This document shows, one piece after another, positions 16,483 to 25,941 of a stretch of DNA of 64,000 bases (its first letter is position 1; every line of letters starts with the position of its first letter). The notes beneath the pieces are model-generated. The model saw nothing but the letters and a program-made list of their open reading frames with translations. It did not search any database and was not told where the DNA came from. The stretch spans positions 496,001-560,000 of the forward strand of contig NZ_JABBXH010000003.1 in the NCBI RefSeq assembly GCF_012932965.1. Direction: 5' to 3'. A program made the translations under genes and the position numbers. The stretch is from Thalassotalea algicola. GTDB lineage: Bacteria; Pseudomonadota; Gammaproteobacteria; Enterobacterales; Alteromonadaceae.

Positions 16483-18008
16483 TGATTGCATCAATACCTT
16501 TATTAGCATTGACGATAAGCCCCAGGCTCGCAGAAATAAAATTGCTAAGGCAGGCTACCTCTAAGTTGTTGAAAAAATTGAGCACTCCTTCAAAAGAGGC
16601 TAACAATATTCTGTTGGCGCTGTCCGAAATTACCAGTAATGTTGTTAAGCATGCCAATCCTGCAGCAACTCAATTAAGTTTCAATATATCTACAAATGAT
16701 GATTGCTTAGTGTTTGAAATTAGCGATGATGGCGGCGCTTTTTATCACGATATAGCTACCCTTAATCCAGATAATCACCTTACATTTGATGAATCTGGTA
16801 TGGGAGTGAATATCATTTATTCTTTGTTTCCAGAATGTCAATATCGACGTGTTAATGACGTCAATTATGTTCGCTTTTCTATTGCCAGAGAAAAAACCAA
16901 TAAAGGTCAGGTATCGATAGCGGTAGTGGAAGATGAACCTATGATGCGGGAAATAATTAAAAGCTATTTGCCAGATTATTACAACGTACAATTATTTGAG
17001 GATGGTCAACAGTTTTTATCGTTTGTTGCGTCAGGGAAGAAGTTTAGATTTGATTTAGTAATTTCTGATATATCAATGCCTCAGATTGATGGTATAACGT
17101 TAAAAAAACAACTTTCAGAGCACAGTGATTATGCACAAACACCATTTATATTCCTCACTGCTCAGGACGATATTGATCTCGAAATGCAAGCTAATCGATT
17201 AGGTATTGACAACTATTTAATCAAACCTATCCAAAAAGAGAAATTGGCATTGTCAGTAGAACGAGCATTAATTAGACATCAACAAATATACAGTTTAAGT
17301 GACAAAGAATTCAGCAATGTTTTGAAACCAAAAGTTGACAATAATATTGAGAATTTTGATATCGCAGCATGCAATATTTCACCTTTTGCTGGCGGAGGTG
17401 ACTTTATTTTTCAGCAAAAAGTTGGTGACAAAGATTTAGTTATTTTGGCAGATGTGATGGGGCATGATGTTCAAGCAAAGTTGTTTGCCCATAGTTTTGC
17501 TGGTTTTTTTTCTGGTTATGTTCATTGCGTTCAGAACTTTGATTTGTCGAAAATGATGGCGGCGCTATCGAATCAAATTTTTGATGACCCGCTTTTAAGT
17601 CAAAGTTTGGTGACATACATTGCGGTTTTAATTTCAAAAAATGGAATAGAAATCGCGAGCGCTGGCCATCCACAACCAATGATGATGAATAATGATGGGT
17701 ATGAATTTATTAAAGTTTCAGGGCATTTACCCGGTGTCAAATTAGATATTGAATACCCAACTCAGTTTTTGCCAATAACATCAGGTCAGCGACTGCTCCT
17801 TTATACCGATGGTTTTATAGAGTGGGCTAGAGATCAAGATACTCTTAAGCAGTTTATTAATCTGTTAGTTGACAAGAGTAAGACCTTTGATGAACAGGCT
17901 GAGGAGCAGTCGGTTGCGGATTTAAGTCAGCAATGGCTAAATTGTTTTCAGCATAGTTGTGGCAAGATAAATGATGATACAACGATTGTTGTCATTGAAA
18001 AAAAGTGA
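16482..18008 (+). CDS. sypE: RsbW kinase-REC-PP2C phosphatase protein (SypE-like)
   Basis: This 508-residue protein has the rare three-domain order of SypE. It has an N-terminal RsbW-type serine kinase (about 1-135: LLALSEITSNVVKHANP N-box, FEISDDGG, DESGMGVNII), a central REC (about 143-265, Asp196 in VISDISMPQIDG) and a C-terminal PP2C/SpoIIE phosphatase (about 290-508: AGGGDFIF, LADVMGHDV, ASAGHPQP, LLLYTDGFIEW, NDDTTIVVI). The family mechanism is that REC phosphorylation switches the protein between kinase and phosphatase action on the STAS partner, here at 10227. It overlaps the hybrid kinase by one base. Confidence 0.94.
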   Translation: MIASIPLLALTISPRLAEIKLLRQATSKLLKKLSTPSKEANNILLALSEITSNVVKHANPAATQLSFNISTNDDCLVFEISDDGGAFYHDIATLNPDNHLTFDESGMGVNIIYSLFPECQYRRVNDVNYVRFSIAREKTNKGQVSIAVVEDEPMMREIIKSYLPDYYNVQLFEDGQQFLSFVASGKKFRFDLVISDISMPQIDGITLKKQLSEHSDYAQTPFIFLTAQDDIDLEMQANRLGIDNYLIKPIQKEKLALSVERALIRHQQIYSLSDKEFSNVLKPKVDNNIENFDIAACNISPFAGGGDFIFQQKVGDKDLVILADVMGHDVQAKLFAHSFAGFFSGYVHCVQNFDLSKMMAALSNQIFDDPLLSQSLVTYIAVLISKNGIEIASAGHPQPMMMNNDGYEFIKVSGHLPGVKLDIEYPTQFLPITSGQRLLLYTDGFIEWARDQDTLKQFINLLVDKSKTFDEQAEEQSVADLSQQWLNCFQHSCGKINDDTTIVVIEKK

Positions 18009-18059
18009 AAAAGTGGTAGTTTCTGTAAATAGACCTTCCTTCAAGGAATGATGTAAGTT

Positions 18060-19517
18060 ATGGAAAAAGCGCAAATTTTATTGCTAGAAGATAGCCCAAC
18101 TTTATCTGCTATTTATGCCGGCTTTTTAGTCGATGAGCCCTATGAATTGATGATGGCTGATAGCGGACAAAAAGCGTTAGATATTATTCATACTCATTGT
18201 CCCCGTATTTTATTATTGGATCTAAACCTGCCTGATATGGAAGGGATGGATATCCTGAAATATATACATAAAGAAAACCTGCCAATAGTTGTCGTTATTT
18301 TAACTGCTCATGGCTCAGTTGATGTCGCGGTAGATGCTATGAGATTTGGCGCTTTTGACTTTATTAGTAAACCAGTTGAGCCTAAACGCTTATTAATTAC
18401 TCTGAGAAATGCCATTAACAATCATACGATGAGCAGGATGATTGATGAATATCGTGAAAACTTTGAACGTCAAGACTTTTGCGGCTTAATTGGAACCTCA
18501 ATGGTAATGCAAGGGGTGTATCGTATTATTGAAAGTGCAGCCCCAAGTAATGCAACTGTATTTATTACAGGAGAAAGTGGCACTGGAAAAGAGCTTTGTG
18601 CAGAAGCTGTTCACCAACTTAGTGCGAGAAAGGACGGTGCTTTCATCGCGTTAAATTGTGCCGCTATTCCGAAAGATCTAATAGAAAGTGAGATATTTGG
18701 TCACGTAAAAGGAGCTTTTACTGGTGCATCAAGCGATCGAAAAGGTGCTGCAATGCTGGCCGATGGAGGTACGCTTTTTTTGGATGAGCTTTGTGAAATG
18801 GATATTGATTTACAAAGTAAAATATTGCGTTTTATACAATCGGGGACTTTTCAAAAAGTTGGTTCCAGTAGACAAGAAAAAGTAGATGTACGTTTTGTTT
18901 GTGCAACAAATAGAGAACCGTTAAAGGAAGTACAAGAGGGGCGATTCAGAGAAGATTTGTATTACCGCCTACATGTTATACCTGTTGCGCTTCCAGCGTT
19001 AAAAGAACGTGGTAAAGATATTCTTGAGATTGCAAAGAAGCTGTTGATTGATATTAGTAACGAAGAAAATAAATTTTTTAAACGCTTTGGTGCTGATGCA
19101 GAGAGGATTTTGCTCTCTTACAGTTGGCCGGGCAACGTTCGAGAGTTAGAAAATGTCATTCGTAATTTAGTTGTCTTGAATACGGGTGAAGTTGTCCACG
19201 CCAATATGTTGCCACCACCACTTAACTCAATAACTTATGTTAACGGCGGTGAATTAAGCGTGACTGAGCAATTGCTTAGTTCAAGCAGTACAATAGACGA
19301 TGCAGAGCAACAAACATTGACTAGTGCTGATGCCAATTGTCAAGCCGCGTTAAACAATAATGAAACAATAGGTGATATCATTCCTTTATGGCTTGTGGAA
19401 AAACGTGCCATTGAGAGTGCGATTGACTATTGTAGCGGCAATATACCTAAAGCTGCGGCTATGCTAGATGTTAGCCCTTCCACGATATATCGAAAGAAAC
19501 AGGCGTGGGAAGAATAA
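18060..19517 (+). CDS. sypG: NtrC-family sigma-54-dependent response regulator (SypG-like)
   Basis: This 485-residue activator has an N-terminal REC (Asp54 in LLLDLNLPDMEG), a central AAA+ domain (Walker A GESGTGKE at 171-178; sigma-54 contact loop GAFTGA at 218-223; SYSWPGNVRELENV) and a C-terminal Fis-type helix-turn-helix (about 450-485: NIPKAAAMLDVSPSTIYRKK). GAFTGA shows it can work with sigma-54. Five sigma-54-type promoters with a common palindrome lie in the surrounding 25 kb and are its likely targets. It follows the SypE-like gene by 51 bases with AAGGA near the ATG. Confidence 0.95.
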   Translation: MEKAQILLLEDSPTLSAIYAGFLVDEPYELMMADSGQKALDIIHTHCPRILLLDLNLPDMEGMDILKYIHKENLPIVVVILTAHGSVDVAVDAMRFGAFDFISKPVEPKRLLITLRNAINNHTMSRMIDEYRENFERQDFCGLIGTSMVMQGVYRIIESAAPSNATVFITGESGTGKELCAEAVHQLSARKDGAFIALNCAAIPKDLIESEIFGHVKGAFTGASSDRKGAAMLADGGTLFLDELCEMDIDLQSKILRFIQSGTFQKVGSSRQEKVDVRFVCATNREPLKEVQEGRFREDLYYRLHVIPVALPALKERGKDILEIAKKLLIDISNEENKFFKRFGADAERILLSYSWPGNVRELENVIRNLVVLNTGEVVHANMLPPPLNSITYVNGGELSVTEQLLSSSSTIDDAEQQTLTSADANCQAALNNNETIGDIIPLWLVEKRAIESAIDYCSGNIPKAAAMLDVSPSTIYRKKQAWEE

Positions 19518-19619
19518 TTTTCCACAACGAATTCGATACCTTCAGTCATAGTTAGCCAATATATTTATGGAAGGCTAATTAATCTTTAAGATATTTTTTG
19601 CAATTTAGAAAGTAGTTAT

Positions 19620-19699
19620 TTGCAGAGTGCAAATAACTACTGGTAAACCTTTTTAAGCTACTGAAATAAAACAATAAAACTTATGGCTTGGTTTGTGCA
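19620..19699 (+). promoter_or_regulatory. Sigma-54 promoter with upstream activator site, before the H-type glycosyltransferase
   Basis: TTGCA-GAG-TGCAA at 19620-19632 is the core of a perfect inverted repeat spanning 19614-19638 (11-base arms, 3-base centre). TGGCTTGGTTTGTGCA at 19684-19699 has GG and GC 10 bases apart. The palindrome centre is 72 bp from the -12 cytosine, exactly as before 23572. The transcript start is expected near 19710 and the ATG is at 19737 with AAGGTGA upstream. Confidence 0.78.
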
Positions 19700-19736
19700 A
19701 ATGGTAATTACCTAAAGTATTAAAAGGTGATTTCAT

Positions 19737-20777
19737 ATGTCTAATTCTCCATTACATATTGTTCTATTGTTAGATAGCCGCTGCTTTGGCGGCATTGAAA
19801 CGCATGTGGTTAACTTGGCTAGAGGCTTTGAACAGCAAGGTCATAGCATTACGATTGTGTTATTTAATGACTATGGTGAACACCCAGTGTTTGATGGAGA
19901 ACAGTCTAAAGATTTATCTGTATGCAAGTTGGATGGTAGCTTGCGTAGCTTGTATAAAATGCTCAAATATATACCAACAGATGTTGTACATACTCATGGT
20001 TATAAAGCTGGAGTCCTTGGTCGGCTAGTATGTAAATACTTAAAAATCGCTGTTGTTTCTACGTTTCATGCTGGTGAAAAAGGTAGCGTGAAAATGCAGT
20101 GTTACCGTTGGTTGGATAAGTTCACCGCTAAATGGAGCCATTGTATTAGCGTCTCCGCGGAAATATCGAGTAAGTTAGGTCACCCTTGCAAAGTCATTCA
20201 AAACTTTGTCATGCCGACTTTTCACGCCAATGGCATGTTTTCTCCAAATCAAATCGCCTTTGTCGGTCGATTGAGCCATGAAAAAGGACCTGATTACTTT
20301 TTACAGGTCGCAAAAGCTATACCGAGTTGTGACTTTGTAATGTATGGCGATGGCCCATTGTTTGAACTAGTGGATGAAAGCAAACCCCAAAATTTAACAT
20401 TAATGGGGCAGGTTGACTCAATGGTGCCACACTGGCGGCATATTAAAGTGCTTTGTATTACAAGTAGAGCAGAAGGATTACCTTTAGTCGCTTTAGAGGC
20501 GATGACCCGTGGTATCCCGGTTATTGCATTCAATGTCGGCGGGCTATCAACATTGATTCAACACAACGTTAATGGTTGGTTGATTCCTGAATGTAAACCT
20601 CAGCTGTTTATTGAAACCTTACATCAAGTGCTTCAGTTTAAGCGCAGCCGCTTTGATTTATTGGCTCAAAATGCCCGTAAAATTATTAAAGATAAGTTTT
20701 CTAGTCATGCGGTAATACCTCAAATTTATGCGGTTTACATTCAAGCAATGAGTGGGCTAAACAATGTTAAGTCGTAA
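19737..20777 (+). CDS. Glycosyltransferase family 4
   Basis: This 346-residue GT-B enzyme has the acceptor loop FGGIETHVVNLARGF, HTHGYKAGVLGRL, the donor-domain start IAFVGRLSHEKGPDYFL, VMYGDGPL and the E-x7-E segment AEGLPLVALEAMTRGIPVIAF with VGG. It transfers a nucleotide-activated sugar to the lipid-linked oligosaccharide in the cytoplasm. It is the first gene of a sigma-54-type operon and overlaps the flippase gene by 14 bases. By position it corresponds to SypH/SypI-type transferases; donor and linkage are unknown. Confidence 0.92.
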   Translation: MSNSPLHIVLLLDSRCFGGIETHVVNLARGFEQQGHSITIVLFNDYGEHPVFDGEQSKDLSVCKLDGSLRSLYKMLKYIPTDVVHTHGYKAGVLGRLVCKYLKIAVVSTFHAGEKGSVKMQCYRWLDKFTAKWSHCISVSAEISSKLGHPCKVIQNFVMPTFHANGMFSPNQIAFVGRLSHEKGPDYFLQVAKAIPSCDFVMYGDGPLFELVDESKPQNLTLMGQVDSMVPHWRHIKVLCITSRAEGLPLVALEAMTRGIPVIAFNVGGLSTLIQHNVNGWLIPECKPQLFIETLHQVLQFKRSRFDLLAQNARKIIKDKFSSHAVIPQIYAVYIQAMSGLNNVKS

Positions 20778-22101
20778 TATTCGGAGCTTTCTCGGTGAAA
20801 CCGCTTTATATGCTGTAGGAATTTTCTTGATGAAAGGAGTTTCCTTAGTCATGCTTCCTGTTTATACACATTATTTGTCGCCGGAAGAATATGGTCGATT
20901 AGAAGTTATTGTCGTTTTTTCTAATCTTGCATCGATATTTCTAGGGTTTGGTTTAGTCGAGGCTTTGTATCGTTATGTTGGCCTGGCAACTCAAGATGAG
21001 TGTAAAAAACAGCATGCAGCAGAATGTTTGCTTTTAGCTGTGATAATCGCTGCGATCGCTTATATTTTTTTTCATTTTTTCTCTAGTGCTATTGCACTGT
21101 ATTTGCCGGGTAATATTACAGAGCATGAAATATATTTGCTGGGCGTCGCATTGGCGCTGGGAGGCGTGGTTAACGTACCATTAGCCTGGGTGAGGATAAC
21201 GGCTCGCGCAGGCTTATTCTTCAAAGTGACTATGGCAAAAGTGATATTGCAGGTAGCAATGTCATTTTACTGGTTAACGCAAGGGTTAGGAGTCGAGAGT
21301 ATTCTTGCTTCGGGCGCTATATCTACAGTAGTTATCGCCTGTTACCTTTGCCAATTGCAGTATCGTGAAACTGGATTTAAGTTTTCAACTGCTAATTTAA
21401 AAAGCATTGTTAATTATGGTTGGCCAATACTTATCGGAGGGGCTGCTACTTTTGCATTAGCTGGATTGGATCGCTGGTTGTTGGCAGAATATTTTGGTGC
21501 TGAAGACATAGCTACTTATGCTATCGCGCTTAAGTTTGCTTTAGTGCCTGTTCTTTTAATACAGCCATTTACACTTTGGTGGTATCCGAAACGTTTTAGT
21601 GTGTTGCAGCAAACTGATGGCGTTATCCTAAATGCTAAGTTTGCTACGTTTGGAGCTGTGCTGGCCGTATCAATGTGTGCCTTATTAGGCTTAATTGGAC
21701 CAATTTTAATACAATGGCTCACCCCGAGAGAGTATCACCACGCAGCGAATTTGCTACCGGGTTTATTATTATGTACGTCACTAAAATTAATTTCAGAGCT
21801 ACTAAATTTAGGATGTTATATAGATGCAAATAGTCAAAAGCAAATGGTTATAAACATGGTTGCGTCAGTCGTAGGCGCATTGTTGTTGTTTGTTTTAATA
21901 CCTAACTATCATGTGGTGGGTGCTATAGCATCATTACTTGTAGCGTATAGTGTACGTACTTTTTTGTTCTATTTTCATAGTCAACGTCGCTTATACCTTC
22001 CATATAAACTGACTTACTTATTTTCAGCGTTAAGTGCATTCGTGTTAATAACGTTCATTGGCCAGCATTTAGAGGCGCCTTTATGGCTGGCGGCAAAATA
22101 A
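20764..22101 (+). CDS. Wzx-type oligosaccharide flippase
   Basis: This 445-residue polytopic protein of the MVF/MATE-like polysaccharide transporter family has about 12 hydrophobic segments. The start is typical (FLGETALYAVGIFLMKGVSLVMLPVYTHYL, YGRLEVIVVFSNLASIFLGFG), and YGWPILIGGAATFALAGLDRWLLAEYFG is the usual mid-protein signature. It moves undecaprenyl-linked repeat units across the inner membrane. It overlaps its neighbours by 14 and 19 bases, fixing it in the same operon as the transferase and the polymerase. Confidence 0.92.
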   Translation: MLSRNIRSFLGETALYAVGIFLMKGVSLVMLPVYTHYLSPEEYGRLEVIVVFSNLASIFLGFGLVEALYRYVGLATQDECKKQHAAECLLLAVIIAAIAYIFFHFFSSAIALYLPGNITEHEIYLLGVALALGGVVNVPLAWVRITARAGLFFKVTMAKVILQVAMSFYWLTQGLGVESILASGAISTVVIACYLCQLQYRETGFKFSTANLKSIVNYGWPILIGGAATFALAGLDRWLLAEYFGAEDIATYAIALKFALVPVLLIQPFTLWWYPKRFSVLQQTDGVILNAKFATFGAVLAVSMCALLGLIGPILIQWLTPREYHHAANLLPGLLLCTSLKLISELLNLGCYIDANSQKQMVINMVASVVGALLLFVLIPNYHVVGAIASLLVAYSVRTFLFYFHSQRRLYLPYKLTYLFSALSAFVLITFIGQHLEAPLWLAAK

Positions 22102-23501
22102 ATTTATTTGGGTTGTGTGCTCTATTTTTTATAGTAGCGATTACCTTGTATATATTTCCCAACCCGATGCTATTAATAGTCGTCGGTGTGATACCTTTTT
22201 TACTATGGGGACTACTACGATTTTCTTTCTTCGTTGTATTGGCATTTGTAGTATTTTCGTTCTTTAGAATCCATGAGGTTTTTCCTGTATTGTCTCCGTT
22301 GAAGCTACCACAATTGCTAGCATTAGGTTCACTATTTGTCGTGTTTCTTCGTCTGTTCTTCATGCAAAATTTAGCACCTTATTGGTGCCGACAATTTACA
22401 TATCTCGCATTGTTTTTTTCATTAGTAACGCTTACGTTGCCGTTCTCTGCCAATGTTGATGTAGGATTTAAGGCTTGGTCAGGTACTTACAGCAAAGTCA
22501 TTTTAATGACATTTGTGGTTGCATGGATGATGAGAAAAGAGAGTCACTTTGTAGCGGCTCATCGTATATTCATCCTCGCAGGCTTTTGTGTAGCAGGTAT
22601 TGCGCTTTTAAATAAGGCAAGTGGTATAGGTTTGGTAGAGGGAACTCGAGTAACGATTGGCAGAGATATAGGATCTTTGTTAGGGGACCCAAATGATTTA
22701 GCCCTTGTGCTTCTATATCCTTTAGCATTTGCTACTAGCGCCATGCTGGAAAAAGAATTACCGAGGTGGGAAAGGTTGTTCGGTGTAATAGCCTTTATAT
22801 TACTTTTTATGGCGATATTAGCAACGCAAAGCAGAGGAGGATTGCTTGGGTTTGTTGCCGTTGTAGGGGTATTCGCATACAACAAAGTGAAATCTAAAAT
22901 GCTAATTATTAGTGTAGGCACTATAGGATTATTACTTTTATTTGCAATAGCAGGAATTAGTGAACGTTCATCAGGTGGAGCAGCAGAAGAGGGGATTGAT
23001 GAATCAGCGATGGGGCGTTTGTATGCGTGGCAAGCTGCTTGGAATATGGCAGTTGATAACCCTGTTGGAGGTGTAGGGATTAGCAACTTTTACTATAACT
23101 ATTTTTTTTATAGTGCTCATTGGGATGGATTAAATCACGCGGTTCACTCTACTTGGTTTGGCGTTCTTGCAGAAACAGGATTTGTAGGATTAGGCTTATT
23201 TGTAGCACTCGTTTTCACAACGTTTAAGGTTAGTTGGAAGCTCCTAAAAAATAAGGGGGTAGAGTCATTGTCGCCCGGAATGAGAGTAGTAGTTTATGCT
23301 GCGCCCGCCGGTATTGTTGGTTTTATCGTTTCTGGAACATTCCTAACTCAAGGGTTTATTTGGCCTATCTATTTGCAAGTGGCTATGGTGGCTGCTTTAG
23401 CAAAACATTGCGAAAAGCAACTGGCGAAACAACAAAATAAGATGTCACCTTTTTATTTGCAGAATGCGAAACTCAAGCAGGGAGAACCTCTTAGCTATTG
23501 A
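22083..23501 (+). CDS. O-antigen ligase/polymerase family protein (Wzy-type)
   Basis: This 472-residue protein has 10-12 membrane segments and the Wzy_C-type region: TQSRGGLLGFVAVVGVF, MGRLYAWQAAWNMAVDNPVGGVG and HAVHSTWFGVLAETGFVGLGLF. The large periplasmic loop between them carries the conserved Arg, Gly and His residues. In a locus that also has a flippase, chain-length protein and SLBB exporter, it is most likely the repeat-unit polymerase; a ligase role cannot be excluded from sequence. It overlaps the flippase gene by 19 bases. Confidence 0.9.
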   Translation: MAGGKINLFGLCALFFIVAITLYIFPNPMLLIVVGVIPFLLWGLLRFSFFVVLAFVVFSFFRIHEVFPVLSPLKLPQLLALGSLFVVFLRLFFMQNLAPYWCRQFTYLALFFSLVTLTLPFSANVDVGFKAWSGTYSKVILMTFVVAWMMRKESHFVAAHRIFILAGFCVAGIALLNKASGIGLVEGTRVTIGRDIGSLLGDPNDLALVLLYPLAFATSAMLEKELPRWERLFGVIAFILLFMAILATQSRGGLLGFVAVVGVFAYNKVKSKMLIISVGTIGLLLLFAIAGISERSSGGAAEEGIDESAMGRLYAWQAAWNMAVDNPVGGVGISNFYYNYFFYSAHWDGLNHAVHSTWFGVLAETGFVGLGLFVALVFTTFKVSWKLLKNKGVESLSPGMRVVVYAAPAGIVGFIVSGTFLTQGFIWPIYLQVAMVAALAKHCEKQLAKQQNKMSPFYLQNAKLKQGEPLSY

Positions 23502-23536
23502 AAATAAAAAGAAAAATACGTGGCTTGATAATTGCA
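23457..23536 (+). promoter_or_regulatory. Sigma-54 promoter with upstream activator site, before the 23572 glycosyltransferase
   Basis: TTGCA-GAA-TGCGA at 23457-23469 (one mismatch to the palindrome) lies inside the end of the Wzy gene. TGGCTTGATAATTGCA at 23521-23536 is a near-consensus -24/-12 element with GG and GC 10 bases apart. The centre-to--12 distance is 72 bp, identical to the site before 19737. Confidence 0.75.
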
Positions 23537-23571
23537 ATTTTATACTGAGAAGTTAATAAATGGAGGCATTT

Positions 23572-24825
23572 ATGAAACAATTTTCCTTACAAAAGCGAAT
23601 ATTATTTGTTCATTTTGGTGAAGATTGGTTGCGTGGTTCAGAAATTGTTTTGCTCGATTTGATTAGCGCCGCTAAACAGAAAGGCCATACAGCAATACTA
23701 TGGTGTAATAGTCGAGTACTCAGTGAAGAGGCTGAAAAACTGGATATAACCGTTATTACAGAGCCTTTTGCCTGTTTAGGGTATTGGTTTTTTCCTCGGT
23801 GGTCTTTTGCTTCGTTTATTAGCCAAGTGAAAAAGGCCATACACCTAATTCACGATTTTAATGTTGACGTTGTTCATTGTAATAATGGTGCTCCTTGTCA
23901 ATGGTTGTCCTTTGCGTGCAAATGGACAAAAGTACCATTAATATTGCATTTACATGCACGCTATCAGTATTTTGACCGTTTAATGTTGTGTTTTAGCGGT
24001 GCAGACCATGTTGTTGGGGTAAGTCAAAGTGTGGTTGATGTGTTTAGTGAGCGTGAAGTCCGATTGGCATCGATGCAAGTTATTTATAACGGGATAGATA
24101 AAAGACGAGCAATAGATAACAAACCTATTGATTTGCGTAACCTCGTTAACGCCCATGAACAAGATGTTGTCTTGCTTTATATCGGATCATTAATTCCTAG
24201 AAAGTCAGTCGCATTGGTAATAGAAGCACTTGGCCAATGCTCTAATTTTAAGCTAGTTGTCGCTGGCGATGGTGAAGAAAAGGATAACTTAATAGCTTTA
24301 GTTAAAAGCAAAAAATTATCTCAACAAGTGCTTTTTTTAGGAGAACAAAAAAATGTGGCCGCATTATATTCCAGTAATGCTGATTGTTTTGTTTCAGTGC
24401 CAAATGAAGAAGTATTTGGCCTAACGTTAGCCGAAGCTAGCTTAGCAAAATTACCTATTATTACCACTAATATTGCGGGGGTAAATGAAATCTACCAAGA
24501 TGGGGTTAACGCTCGTCTAATTGCTCCCAATGACTTGGACGCATTGATAGGTGCATTAGATGAATTAAAAAGCCGACCTAAACGCTATCATATTTTTGCC
24601 TTAACAGCACATACCCACATATCCACTAATTTTAATAAACAAAGCCAGTTTGAACAATTCGATGCTTGTTATAACCAAGTTATTGAACAGAGGTGTCATG
24701 ACGGATTAAGTACATTTTTGCTATATCACATGCGTTGTTTAATGCAGGCAATAATTAAACGTGGGAGTAACAAGTTAGCTCAATTGATTACTCGAAGTTT
24801 TAAATGGATGTCGATACAATCCTAA
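23572..24825 (+). CDS. Glycosyltransferase family 4
   Basis: This 417-residue GT-B enzyme is read from the ATG at 23572, which has TGGAGG 5 bases upstream; an ATG at 23560 contains that ribosome site and is unlikely. Motifs: ILFVHFGEDWLRGSEIVLLDL, VVHCNNGAP, LLYIGSLIPRKSVALVIEAL, VVAGDGEE, VSVPNEEVFGLTLAEASLAKLPIITT, AGVNE. The last 60 residues form an extra helical tail beyond the usual fold. It is the first gene behind its own sigma-54-type promoter and is followed closely by a second transferase. Specificity is unknown. Confidence 0.91.
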   Translation: MKQFSLQKRILFVHFGEDWLRGSEIVLLDLISAAKQKGHTAILWCNSRVLSEEAEKLDITVITEPFACLGYWFFPRWSFASFISQVKKAIHLIHDFNVDVVHCNNGAPCQWLSFACKWTKVPLILHLHARYQYFDRLMLCFSGADHVVGVSQSVVDVFSEREVRLASMQVIYNGIDKRRAIDNKPIDLRNLVNAHEQDVVLLYIGSLIPRKSVALVIEALGQCSNFKLVVAGDGEEKDNLIALVKSKKLSQQVLFLGEQKNVAALYSSNADCFVSVPNEEVFGLTLAEASLAKLPIITTNIAGVNEIYQDGVNARLIAPNDLDALIGALDELKSRPKRYHIFALTAHTHISTNFNKQSQFEQFDACYNQVIEQRCHDGLSTFLLYHMRCLMQAIIKRGSNKLAQLITRSFKWMSIQS

Positions 24826-24836
24826 AGGAGTATTTC

Positions 24837-25928
24837 ATGAATAACGGTATCTTAATTTTCGACCCTGTCCCCTATTTTGGTGGTTCAAAACAGGTTGCAA
24901 AAAGTGTTGTTAAACAACTTCCTCCAACATGTAAAGTCACAGTAATTACTGCTGACTTAAGTACTTGGCAACATGTTACGTCCAATATTCACCAGCTGTG
25001 GATTCCCAAATTCTTACAAGGAAAAACTAACGGAATCAAATATTACTTAAAGCACTTATGTTTTGCATGTTCAATAGTTTATTTCATGCTTATTGATAGA
25101 CGGTTTAAGCGGCTAATTGGTATTTCAGGGCCTACGGTTGACTTTGCACTTTACCTTCTTAATTTAGTTATTAATGTTGAAATTATTCAATTGGTGCAAG
25201 GCCCTATACCTAAGTCTAAATCTGCTGCTTATGGTTTAACAAAGGCGGATAAAATTTTCTGTCTATCCAGCATGGAGGATTCTGTCTATCAAACACATGG
25301 TCTAATTAATGATAGAAAAAATGACATTCAGTCGAAAATCGGTTGCTTTATTAACGCGATTGATCAAAATGAAATCGTGCCCCGTATAAACAGTCAAGAA
25401 TTAGAGCTATTCTGGTGTGCTTCTTTGTTGCCCTGGAAACGACTGGATGTATTCTTAGAGGCAATTTCCATATTAAGAAATAAATATAAAATGACGCATG
25501 TTTGCGCCAATATTTGCTATATCAAACCGCCTTCAAGTGAGTATCGAGTTGAACTACCGGATAATACGAATAACCAAATACGATTTAAAGAAAAGCCTGA
25601 TAATTTGCCTGATATTCGGGCACGCTCAGCTATTTTCATCTCCACCTCCGAGGAGGAGCCGTTTGGCCTTTCGATATTAGAATCTCTTTCTGCAAAACTT
25701 GCTGTGGTTATTCCTGAAGATGGAGCTTATTGGGATACGCAACTGACAGACAACTTAAATTGCTTGAAATTTAAGCCAAATAATCCGAATCACTTGGCTA
25801 AGCAATTATATGTCCTAATTAATAATCCCCCTATGCTTAGGCAAATAGCGGCTAATGGGTATATTCACTCATTGCGCTACAGTTCACAAGCTTGCTATTC
25901 GCAAATTACAAAAGCATTAACTCAATAG
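24837..25928 (+). CDS. Glycosyltransferase family 4
   Basis: This 363-residue transferase starts at the ATG at 24837 with AAAGGAG 7 bases upstream; an upstream frame start at 24804 lies inside the previous gene. The acceptor domain has DPVPYFGGSKQVAKSVVKQL. The donor domain has ELFWCASLLPWKRLDVFLEA and the acidic motif TSEEEPFGLSILESLSAKLAVVIPEDG. The donor half is less typical than in the other transferases of the locus. It lies 11 bases after the preceding gene, in the same operon. Its substrate is not predictable. Confidence 0.88.
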   Translation: MNNGILIFDPVPYFGGSKQVAKSVVKQLPPTCKVTVITADLSTWQHVTSNIHQLWIPKFLQGKTNGIKYYLKHLCFACSIVYFMLIDRRFKRLIGISGPTVDFALYLLNLVINVEIIQLVQGPIPKSKSAAYGLTKADKIFCLSSMEDSVYQTHGLINDRKNDIQSKIGCFINAIDQNEIVPRINSQELELFWCASLLPWKRLDVFLEAISILRNKYKMTHVCANICYIKPPSSEYRVELPDNTNNQIRFKEKPDNLPDIRARSAIFISTSEEEPFGLSILESLSAKLAVVIPEDGAYWDTQLTDNLNCLKFKPNNPNHLAKQLYVLINNPPMLRQIAANGYIHSLRYSSQACYSQITKALTQ

Positions 25929-25941
25929 CGCATTAATACAA

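Noticed and set aside
22559-23086. 175-residue minus-strand frame opposite the Wzy-type gene
   Set aside because: It is antisense to a membrane protein with clear Wzy_C motifs; no domain or ribosome site is seen.
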